Assembly: GCF_025602895.1 (NCBI RefSeq)
Contig: NW_026516339.1
Span: 45,975-109,974 of the forward strand
DNA: 64,000 bases
Origin: Polychytrium aggregatum
Lineage: Eukaryota > Chytridiomycota > Chytridiomycetes > Polychytriales
Direction of reading: 5' to 3'
Shown here: one piece after another, positions 19,316 to 27,617 of the stretch
Layout: every line of letters begins with the position of its first letter
How positions within the stretch are numbered: the stretch's first letter is position 1
Translations under genes and position numbers: made by a program
Notes under the pieces: generated by a model
The model's input: the letters and a program-made list of their open reading frames with translations, nothing else
Told to the model about the DNA's origin: nothing
The model's database searches: none

Positions 19316-22300
19316 AGCCGTCTCCCCTTCCTCCAGAAGCAAGCGTCGATGGTAAGGAGCATGAGGTAAGTGTCGAACGCATGGCTATGTGTGGAATGAT
19401 CAATGTAGTCGGTGGTGGATCGCACTCTGTCAAACCCGCCTCTTCTAAGGGCACATCTGGCTCCCAGATGTCTTTGACAGAGCTCCCGATCTCCACACCA
19501 CCTGCGAACTTGGTCATCTGCTCGAACCATGCTGCCGACACTGATCTCTGCTCCGAGCCTTCTTCGTGCGTCTCGTCGATTTCTTCGTCTTCTCCCGTTT
19601 TCTCCGCTTCTCTTGTTCTCCCTTCTGGTCGCTCCCTCTCTTGCCAACTTCTCGTCGATTCTGGTGCCTCCGGCAACTTCATCGACGAGAGCTTTGTTGA
19701 CCGCTTCTCGGTCCCCCTCGTTTCCAAATCCACTCCCCTCCCTGTCCAAGGTGTCGATGGCCAGCCACTTTCTTCCGGCCCCATCACTTTTGAGACGGAA
19801 CCCCTCAAGATTGTTCTTGGGGACTACACTCAACACCTTTCCTTTGATGTCATTAAGTCTCCCCACCAACCTGTTATCCTTGGCTATCCCTGGCTGCAGT
19901 CCATCGAACCCAGGTTCCACTGGGCTCGTGGACTCCTTTGCCTTCCCCGTCCTGCAAACCACATCCTCAAGGTTGTGGATGCCTCTTCCCTCCCTTCCGT
20001 TTCTTCCGTTTCTCCTTCTCCCCTTCCTCTTGTTGGCGACACACCCAATGTTTTCCCTCGTGCCTCTACCGACACCACTGTGGTGCTCGCTTCTTCGCCT
20101 CGCACCGTTTGTACTCGCGAAGATGATCAGAATAAAGTGATCGCTCAACGTTATTCTGATTGTGTTCCGAGTGAGGTGCCCTGTTCCTGTGCTGCTCGTC
20201 CTGGTCCCTCCGGTCTCGTCTCCGTCCGTCCTGGTCTCCCCGGTCCCGTTGCTCCCAGCCCCGCTCCTGTCCGTGTCCAAGCGATCAGGTACAAGTCGTT
20301 GGAGCAGTCCGTCCTCGACACACAGTCTAGCCCCGACCCCCTGACTGTGTTCCAAGTCCTCGTCCTTCCTGCCACCGATCCGGATCCGACGCCCCTCTCG
20401 ACGTCGATCCCCGAGGAGTACAAGTCGTTTGGCTCAGTCTTCTCGAAGCAGGAAGCCGATTCGTTGCCCCCGCACCGGACGTACGACTGCCCGATCGACC
20501 TGGAGCCCGGCAAGACCCCCAAGTTCGGACCGCTCTACTCCCTGTCAGAGCCCGAACTCAAGGCCCTTCGTGAATACCTCGACGACAACCTCGTCAAAGG
20601 GTTCATCCGTCCTTCGTCCTCTCCCGCCGGTTCTCCGATCCTTTTCGTCAAGAAGAAGGACGGCTCTCTGCGTCTCTGCGTGGACTATCGCGCATTGAAC
20701 ACGATCACGGTCAAGAATCGTTACCCCTTACCGTTGATCAATGAGATGCTGGACCGAGTCCGGGACGCGAAGGTGTTCACGAAGCTGGACCTCCGCGGGG
20801 CCTACAACCTGCTGCGTATCCGCGCAGGCGACGAGTGGAAGACGGCCTTTCGCACTCGTTACGGCCAGTTCGAGTACTTGGTGATGCCCTTTGGACTCAC
20901 CAATGCTCCGGCCACCTTCCAGCACTTCATCAACGATGTCCTTCGTGATGAACTGGACAACTTTGCGATTGCCTACCTTGACGACATTTTGATTTACAGC
21001 GCTGACCCCACTCAGCATGCAAATCACGTCAAGCAGGTCCTGGCCAAGCTCCAGGCTGCAAAGTTGTACTGCAAGCTGGAGAAGTGCGAGTTCTCCAAGG
21101 ACAAGGTCTCATTCCTCGGCTACGTCATCTCGCCCAAGGGTATCGAGATGGAACGAGCAAAGCTCTCCGCCATTGTCGACTGGCCCGTCCCCCGCAATGT
21201 CTCCGACCTTCGCTCCTTCATTGGGTTCTCGAACTTTTACCGTCGCTTCATTGACGGATATGCCAAGATCGCCGGTCCGCTCACGCTCCTGTTCAAGAAG
21301 TCCCAGGTCTTCCGCTGGTCCCCCGACGCCCACAAGGCTTTCCAGTCCCTCAAGGAAGCCTTCGTCTCCGAGCCCGTCCTTGCGCACCCCGACCCATCCA
21401 AGCCCTTTGTCGTGGAGTCTGATGCCTCAGACTTTGCGATCGGATGCGTCCTGTCCCAGCGCGGCTCCGATGGCCACCTGCACCCGTGCTCCTTCCACTC
21501 CCGCACGCTCATGGATGCTGAACGCAACTACAGCATCTATGAGAAGGAGCTCTTGGCCATCAAGGAGGCTTTCGAGGTCTGGCGACACTACCTCGAAGGT
21601 GCCCAACACCCAGTCCAAGTCCTTACCGACCACAAGAACTTGGAATACCTGGCGTCGGCCCGCATCCTCAACCAGCGACACGCCCGGTGGTCGCAGTTCC
21701 TGTCTCGGTTCGACCTCCGGATCCAGTACCTCCCCGGTCCAAAGAACGGCAAGGCCGACGCTCTCTCCCGCCGCCCGGACTACGTCCCTCCGTCCGCACC
21801 TGTGTCCAAGGAGCCTCCCCCGTTGCTGCCACCTTCGTCGTTCGCCTGTGCCGTCCGTCGCTCCTCGGATGCAAGTTCCACTCGCCCTGTGGACTTGCTC
21901 AAGCTCATTGCCGAGGAGCAACCCAAGGACCCGTCCCTGGACCAGCTCCGCAACGATCCCAAGTATGTCCTGAAGGATGGTCTCCTCACCTTCATGGACA
22001 AGATCGTTGTGCCCGAGTCGTGTCGAGTCCCCGTCCTCAAGTCATGCCACGATCCTGTCGCTGTTGGACATCCTGGCATTCGGCGGACTCGGGCACTGAT
22101 CTCGAGGCAGTTCTGGTGGCCCTCAATCCGCAAGGATGTCCAGGCTTATGTCTCGACGTGCGACACTTGTGCACGCTCGAAAGTCCCTCGACATAAGCCG
22201 TTTGGATACTTGCAGCCCCTCCCGACGGCATCGCGACCCTGGTCTCTGGTGACGATGGACTTTATCACCGACCTCCCCGAGTCCAACGGCAAGACTTGCA

Positions 22301-23340
22301 TCTTTGTCGTCGTCGATAGCCTGACCAAGATGGCCCACTTCCTTCCCTGTCGGTCCCTCCCAAGTGCCGAGGAAACAGCGTCGCTGTTCCTCGACAACAT
22401 CTTCCGTCTCCACGGTCTCCCGGACAACATCGTCTCGGACCGAGGAAGCCAGTTCACCTCGCGGTTCTGGCAGGCCCTGTGCTCAGAACTCGGCATCAAG
22501 ACCAGTCTGTCCACGGCGTTCCACCCCCAAACCGATGGACAGACTGAGCGGGTCAACCAAGTCATCAACCAGCATCTCCGCTGCTACACCTCGTACCAGC
22601 AGGATGACTGGGCGATGCTGCTCCCGCTCGCCGAGTTCTCATACAACAACCTCGAGCACACCTCGACCAAGGCCTCCCCGTTCCTGGCGACTTACGGCTT
22701 CAACCCTCGATTCGAGTCTCCGGTCCTTCCTTCCAGCCTCGATGTCCCCTCCGCGACCGACCGAGTCGAACACCTTCAGCACAACTTGGCGTTGCTGAAG
22801 GAGAACCTCGAGAAGGCCAAGGCGGACTACAAGCGCTTTGCGGATGCCCACAAGTCCGACGCTCCCAAGTTCGCTCCTGGCGATCAAGTCTGGGTCCTAA
22901 CACGCAACATCAAGACCACCCGTCCAAGCAAGAAGTTGGACTACCAGCGCATCGGACCCTACAAGATCGTCGAAGCCATCGGTTCCCTCGCCTTCCGCCT
23001 CGACCTTCCCAAGGATCTCAAGATCCATCCGGTGTTCCATGTCTCCCTCCTTGAGCCCCACAAGTCGAACACCCTCCCCGGCCGCATCCAAGACCCTCCT
23101 CCGCCAGTCCGCGTCGACGACCACTTGGAGTATGAAGTCCAGGAGATCCTCGACTCCAAGCTGGTCCGCGGTAAGTTGAGCTATTTCGTTGATTGGAAGG
23201 GCTACTCGACTGATCATCGCAGCTGGGAGCCCGCCAACTACGTTAACGCTCCCGACAAGATAGCCGACTTCCACCGCCGGTACCCCGACAAGCCTGGACT
23301 TATTGTTCGCAGGAGTGGCCGTAGTTTGGGGAGGGGATGA
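19279..23340 (+). CDS. pol: B2 Pol
   Basis: Same as B1 Pol: protease (DSGAS), reverse transcriptase (YLDDILIYS), RNase H, HHCC/DDE integrase and C-terminal chromodomain. First internal ATG at 19381 (1319 residues to the stop). No frame break seen, so B2 is the second candidate source element. Confidence 0.95.
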   Translation, partial: RPGPDLSGGLDLEPSPLPPEASVDGKEHEVSVERMAMCGMINVVGGGSHSVKPASSKGTSGSQMSLTELPISTPPANLVICSNHAADTDLCSEPSSCVSSISSSSPVFSASLVLPSGRSLSCQLLVDSGASGNFIDESFVDRFSVPLVSKSTPLPVQGVDGQPLSSGPITFETEPLKIVLGDYTQHLSFDVIKSPHQPVILGYPWLQSIEPRFHWARGLLCLPRPANHILKVVDASSLPSVSSVSPSPLPLVGDTPNVFPRASTDTTVVLASSPRTVCTREDDQNKVIAQRYSDCVPSEVPCSCAARPGPSGLVSVRPGLPGPVAPSPAPVRVQAIRYKSLEQSVLDTQSSPDPLTVFQVLVLPATDPDPTPLSTSIPEEYKSFGSVFSKQEADSLPPHRTYDCPIDLEPGKTPKFGPLYSLSEPELKALREYLDDNLVKGFIRPSSSPAGSPILFVKKKDGSLRLCVDYRALNTITVKNRYPLPLINEMLDRVRDAKVFTKLDLRGAYNLLRIRAGDEWKTAFRTRYGQFEYLVMPFGLTNAPATFQHFINDVLRDELDNFAIAYLDDILIYSADPTQHANHVKQVLAKLQAAKLYCKLEKCEFSKDKVSFLGYVISPKGIEMERAKLSAIVDWPVPRNVSDLRSFIGFSNFYRRFIDGYAKIAGPLTLLFKKSQVFRWSPDAHKAFQSLKEAFVSEPVLAHPDPSKPFVVESDASDFAIGCVLSQRGSDGHLHPCSFHSRTLMDAERNYSIYEKELLAIKEAFEVWRHYLEGAQHPVQVLTDHKNLEYLASARILNQRHARWSQFLSRFDLRIQYLPGPKNGKADALSRRPDYVPPSAPVSKEPPPLLPPSSFACAVRRSSDASSTRPVDLLKLIAEEQPKDPSLDQLRNDPKYVLKDGLLTFMDKIVVPESCRVPVLKSCHDPVAVGHPGIRRTRALISRQFWWPSIRKDVQAYVSTCDTCARSKVPRHKPFGYLQPLPTASRPWSLVTMDFITDLPESNGKTCIFVVVDSLTKMAHFLPCRSLPSAEETASLFLDNIFRLHGLPDNIVSDRGSQFTSRFWQALCSELGIKTSLSTAFHPQTDGQTERVNQVINQHLRCYTSYQQDDWAMLLPLAEFSYNNLEHTSTKASPFLATYGFNPRFESPVLPSSLDVPSATDRVEHLQHNLALLKENLEKAKADYKRFADAHKSDAPKFAPGDQVWVLTRNIKTTRPSKKLDYQRIGPYKIVEAIGSLAFRLDLPKDLKIHPVFHVSLLEPHKSNTLPGRIQDPPPPVRVDDHLEYEVQEILDSKLVRGKLSYFVDWKGYSTDHRSWEPANYVNAPDKIADFHRRYPDKPGLIVRRSGRSLGRG

Positions 23341-23725
23341 TGTGATGATCATGCACGTTGGGAACACGTGTGGACTGCTGCGCGTGATGCACCGTGAGTC
23401 ATGTTTGTTTGTCTTGGCGTGTATTCCCTGATTGGCTGGCGCCGATGACTCTTACTTCGCCTCCGACTGCGCTGTGCTTCGCCCCTCTCTCTAGCAGCTC
23501 CGCCTCCCTCGCACCCCCATCTCGTCCCTCGTTTGTCGCTCCACCCCTCTCGCCCACTTTCGCCCTTCGGTTTCCCTCTTGGCTATAAAGCCCCTCCTTT
23601 CTTGCACCCATTTTGTATCTGCAGTTCGAACAACACTTGTTGTTATCTGATAAGTCGTAATATAGCTTATCGTTGTTCGCCAAGCACCTGGTCGTCCAGT
23701 GTCGTTGCTTGTCGTGGTCCTCACA
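23341..23725 (+). repeat. B2 3' LTR (385 bp)
   Basis: Same as the other B LTRs; followed by the GTGAC duplication and D integrase code. Confidence 0.95.
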
Positions 23726-26285
23726 GTGACTCCGGGATCGGGAGTGGCTTCAGCAGTCCGTACGGTGCGTGGCGTGCTGGCTTGGCTCTGCAGCACGTCT
23801 CGCAGGACTGCACGTACTTGCGCACCGTGGCGGCCATCTTGGGAAACCAGTAGTTCCTGCTCAGGAGCTCCAGTGTTTTCTCCCTCCCAAAATGGCCCGC
23901 CGTCTTTGAGTCGTGGCCATCCCACAGCACTTCAAGCTGCAGCTCGGTGGTTGGGACATACAGCAACCCGTCTCGGAAGAGGAGTCCATCTCGGAGGCGG
24001 AAGGCATGGAATCGCGGGTTGGTCAGGTTTGCGATTACTTCCTGGGCATAGGGGTCAGTCTGTTGAACTGCCTTGACCTTCTCCTCGAATGCCGACAGTG
24101 CTATCACCTGAAGGGCAGCGATTCTGAGGCGACTTGCATCCAGCAGCACTTGGCGCTGCTGTGTGTAAGCCGGCTCGTCCGGCTTGATCTCCAGCTGGGG
24201 CTTCCTGGAGAGGGCGTCGGGCACGACCATCTCCCTTCCAGGCTTGTACACGATCTCGTAGTCAAACTCGGACAGGAACATCGCCCATCGCGCTTGGCGA
24301 CGGTTGAGCATGCGACTGGTGGTGAAGTACACCAGGTTCTTGTGGTCACTGTGGACCACCACCTTGTGCTTGGATCCGGAGAGGAAGTGCCTCCACTCCT
24401 TGAGTGCCGTGACAATGGCAAGCATCTCCTTGTCGTACACTTCGTAGTTGATCTCTGGTGCCGTCAGCTTGCGTGACATGTACGAGATCGGATGCATCGA
24501 CTCGTCGGGTCCAAGCTGGCAGAGCACGGCTCCCAAAGCATAGTCGCTGGCGTCTGTCTCAACAACGAATGGCTTATCCGGGTCTGGGTGTGCGAGCACA
24601 GGTGCCGTCGTGAAGGCTTGCTTCAGCAGATCGAATGCTTCCTGAGCCGTGGGAGACCACTCGAAACTCCCCGAGTTGCCCGTCAGGGCGTGCAGTGGGG
24701 TAGCTATCTTGCTGAAGTCGTGGATGAATGTCCTGTAGTAATTGGCAAGACCCAGGAACATCTGCAATTGCTTCACAGACTGGGGCGGGACCCAGTCGAG
24801 GACACCTTGCACCTTGCGGGGATCCATCTTGATGCCCTCGGTGTTGACAATGTGTCCCAGGAACTCGACTTCGTCCGTGTCGAAATGGCACTTCTCGAGC
24901 TTGCAGTACAGTCCATTGCGGCGGAGCTGTTCCAGGACAGCACGCACATGGTCTTCGTGTTGCTCGGGGTCCTCGGAGTAAATGAGAATGTCATCCAAGT
25001 ACACAGCCACACAGTGTCCCAGATCCTTCATGACATGATCCATGAACGCCTGGAATGTGGCCGGCGCACCTTGCAGCCCGAATGGCATCACCAAGTATTC
25101 GAACTGCCCCAAAGGGCAAGTGAAACTGGTGAGCCACTCGTGGCCCTCGGCGATCCTCACGAGGTTGTACGCCCCTCGGAGGTCCAGCTTGGTGAAGACT
25201 CGGGCGCTTCGGATCTTCCTGAACAGGTCTCGAATGTTTGGGAGTGGGTAGAACTGCTTCTTGCATGCTTGGTTCAAACGGCGGTAGTCGACGCACAGCC
25301 GTAGCTCGCCGGATTTCTTCTTCACGAACAGAATTGGAGCGGCAACCGGGGAGGTGCTCCGGCGAATGAATTCCTTGTCAAGGTTCTCCTTGACATAGTC
25401 TTGCAGTGCCTGCATCTCCAACTCTGTGAGGGGGTACACCGGGCCACGGACCGGGTGCTTGTCCGGGTCGACCAGCTCGACGCGGTGGTCCCACGGTCGG
25501 TGGTCGGGCAAGTGGTCAGCCTGTTGCTTGCTGAACACATCGTTGTAGTCTTCGTATTTGTCTGGGAGCGGGAGGTCTGTTTCCGGAGTTGCGGTGCTCA
25601 AGGCTCCAATCAGGACTGGCTGGCCCCGCTTGAGCATTCTCTTGAGGCCCGCGGCGCTGACGAACGACACATGAGGCAAGGTGGGCACGCTCGGAGCGTC
25701 TTGTGCGCTCTCGGTATCTGGCTCGGAGGGTGCAGAGTCCGGAGGCAACGACTGACTTGGCTCCGTTGGGAGCGATACGGTTTCGGACCGACACACCTCT
25801 TGGCAATGACTGGATGTGAATCGGATGATCTTCTTGCCCCAACGTATCCAAGGCTCGTGGGATTGCAGCCACGGGTAGCCCAGGATAACTTGGTGGTATG
25901 GGGACTTGATGATCTTGAAGGTGATGACTTCCTTGTGGCTATCGATGTCCATCACAAGGGGCAAGGTCTCGTGCGAGATGCCCCCGGATGTGAGTGGTTG
26001 GCCATCGATGGCCCGTCCATCAATGGGGCTGTCCAAGCATCGGAGTGGAACTTGGTGGCGTTGGGCAAAGTCAGCATCCATGCAGTTCAGCTGGGCCCCA
26101 GAGTCGATGAAGGCCTTGGCGGTAAACTGGGACTCTTGGGATTGGCAAGATACGGGAATCTCAAAGCACATTGGTGAAGTACCACTCGAGAGGCTGCTGA
26201 TGAGTGCACGCTCTGCATGGGTAGGGTCAGGAGGTTTGTTGTTGGAGTCCGGCGGGGCTCCTGATGCAGCCGCCGGACTCAGCGA
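23726..26285 (-). CDS. pol: D Pol (protease to integrase N-terminus)
   Basis: Minus strand, -1 frame from the slip site near 26285; first internal ATG at 26171. Order: protease (AFIDSGAQLNCMD), reverse transcriptase ([26 protein letters not shown] near 24990), RNase H (VETDASDYALGAVLCQ), linker, integrase HHCC finger (KYVQSCETCCRAKPARHAP). It ends at LPIPES where B2 is inserted; the next piece is 17808-17703. Frame intact. D family is distinct from A-C in sequence. Confidence 0.93.
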
Positions 26286-26291
26286 AAACCC
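26245..26291 (-). promoter_or_regulatory. D -1 frameshift signal over the gag stop
   Basis: Minus strand: slippery heptamer GGGTTTT (26291-26285; G|GGT|TTT in frame), a 4-nt spacer and a perfect 11-bp stem GAGTCCGGCGG/CCGCCGGACTC with a 14-nt loop. The gag stop TGA (26281-26279) overlaps the first bases of the stem. The -1 frame is open through it. Confidence 0.85.
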
Positions 26292-27259
26292 TGCTGTTGC
26301 TTCTCAGGGCAGTGCTTTGCGATATGGCCTTTGCCTCCACAATAGAGGCAGAGGCCCAAGCGACGACGTCGGTCGCGCTCGTCGATGGCCAGCTTACCCT
26401 TCGCTGCGGGCTGCGGGCCAAGAGGTGCCTTTAAGGCGTCCACTTCCATTGGAGTGGGTTCGGCCGAGGCGTAGGCGTTGGTCGGGAATCTTGAGCTTGC
26501 GCGGGGGGCGGGCTGGTAGCGGCGCTCTGCACGTTGTTCTTGACGGCGCTCGTACAGGCGGTTGTCGATCGATATTATGTGTTCGACAAGGTCGTCGAGG
26601 TTGAACGGCTCTCGGGACTTGGCGAGCTCGTCCTTGACCTCTGGGTGCAGACCACGGCGGAGGGCAAAGCGGAGGGCCGCGTCGTTCCAGTCCGTGTCGA
26701 CTGCGAGGCGACGGAACTCGGCGATGTAGCTGGCGGCCGATCGGGTTCCTTGGGTGAGCGTGTCTAGGGCTCTCTCGGCTGACTTGGTTCGATCGGGGTC
26801 ACCGAACGAGGCGTCGAGGCGGCGGACAAACTCCTCGAAGTTGTCCAGCACCATGGCGTCGTTGCGCTCCAGCACCGGAGCGAACCATGCTGCTGCAGTT
26901 TCGCGAAGGAAACTGGCAGCGAACATGACCTTGAGGCGCTCGGTGCTGTAGCGGCGAGGTTGGACCGAGTAAATCAAGCGCAGGTGGTTCAAGAACGAAC
27001 GAGTCTCCGAACGGCGACCCGAGAACATGGGTGGGTCAGCCATCCGTGGCTCGTTGGGAGCCTGGGGAAGTTGGGCGAGGAAGTTGCCCAGCGCGGCGTG
27101 CTGCTGGGCATTGGGAACTTGGGCTTGCTGGAGGGCAGCGTATGCGTGCTGCAACTGACCGAACTGCTCGTGCAGTTGCTGATAGGCAGCGAACAGTTGG
27201 TTGGCATCGGGGGGAGGAGGAGCTTCAGCCTCCATCGGCGGGACGTCGGGATTGTACAT
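26279..27259 (-). CDS. gag: D Gag
   Basis: 326-residue Gag, start at MYNPDVPPMEAEAPPPPD (27259). An upstream ATG would extend the frame through the GGCAA repeat and the LTR and is rejected. Gln-rich coiled coil (LHEQFGQLQHAYAALQQ), capsid (MFSGRRSETRSFLNHLRLIY, FVRRLDASFGDPDRTKSAE, LRRGLHPEVKDELA), normal CCHC knuckle (CLYCGGKGHIAKHC). Intact. Confidence 0.92.
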   Translation of the reverse strand: MYNPDVPPMEAEAPPPPDANQLFAAYQQLHEQFGQLQHAYAALQQAQVPNAQQHAALGNFLAQLPQAPNEPRMADPPMFSGRRSETRSFLNHLRLIYSVQPRRYSTERLKVMFAASFLRETAAAWFAPVLERNDAMVLDNFEEFVRRLDASFGDPDRTKSAERALDTLTQGTRSAASYIAEFRRLAVDTDWNDAALRFALRRGLHPEVKDELAKSREPFNLDDLVEHIISIDNRLYERRQEQRAERRYQPAPRASSRFPTNAYASAEPTPMEVDALKAPLGPQPAAKGKLAIDERDRRRRLGLCLYCGGKGHIAKHCPEKQQQGFR

Positions 27260-27290
27260 GGTTAACAGAGAGACAGGGCACAGGGCACAG

Positions 27291-27360
27291 GGCAAGGCAA
27301 GGCAAGGCAAGGCAAGGCAAGGCAAGGCAAGGCAAGGCAAGGCAAGGCAAGGCAAGGCAA
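27291..27360. repeat. (GGCAA)14 tandem repeat in the D leader
   Basis: Fourteen perfect copies of GGCAA on the plus strand (TTGCC in the D RNA), between the D primer site and gag. Not a known telomere unit. It lies in the untranslated leader and may be expansion-prone. Confidence 0.95.
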
Positions 27361-27380
27361 AAGGAGGGGAGACGACAAAC

Positions 27381-27617
27381 TGTAACAGGACTGGGGACTG
27401 GACGAGAGCGGACGGACTGGAGTGAGCGGGTAACGACTGGTTTACTAGGCGAAGGACGGTGTTGTCGTCTCGCCGGTTTATTTTCGGCGGGCGACGCCTT
27501 GCATTTACATCCCTGGGGGGTAGCGGACCGGCTTGCCTGCGCTCCTTGGCGCGGGCTAAGCCCCCTCGGGATGCCTTCCGGGTCGTCCCGGAGCTCCCTG
27601 TCCGCGTGCCCATTACA
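27381..27617 (-). repeat. D 5' LTR (237 bp)
   Basis: Minus strand TGTAATGGGCACG...CAGTCCTGTTACA. The TATA-like TGTAAAT (27509) is followed 38 bp later by GAGACGACAA (27471-27462), complementary to the site at 27378-27369 just inside the element: 10-nt self-priming match. Confidence 0.85.

Larger units (their letters stand above)
17809..23725 (+). mobile_element. Element B2, intact Ty3/gypsy chromovirus (5917 bp)
   Basis: Second complete copy of B, offset 11233 bp from B1, with the same length and the same translations of both ORFs. 385-bp LTRs, target duplication GTGAC (17804-17808, 23726-23730). It sits in D integrase. With B1 it shows a recent burst of this family. Confidence 0.96.
17703..27617 (-). 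mobile_element. Element D, Ty3/gypsy, interrupted by A2 and B2
   Basis: Minus-strand element: 5' LTR 27381-27617, leader with a GGCAA repeat, gag, frameshift site, pol. B2 (17809-23725) is inserted in integrase with duplication GTGAC. A2 is inserted a little further downstream in pol, and the rest of D is beyond the window start. D is itself inserted in C3 reverse transcriptase at GCTCC (27618-27622). Confidence 0.92.

Noticed and set aside
27291-27360. GGCAA array as telomeric or CRISPR repeat
   Set aside because: Not a known telomere unit, internal to an element leader, no spacers.
27459-27617. N-terminal extension of C3 Pol
   Set aside because: These bases are the D 5' LTR; the open frame into pol is accidental.
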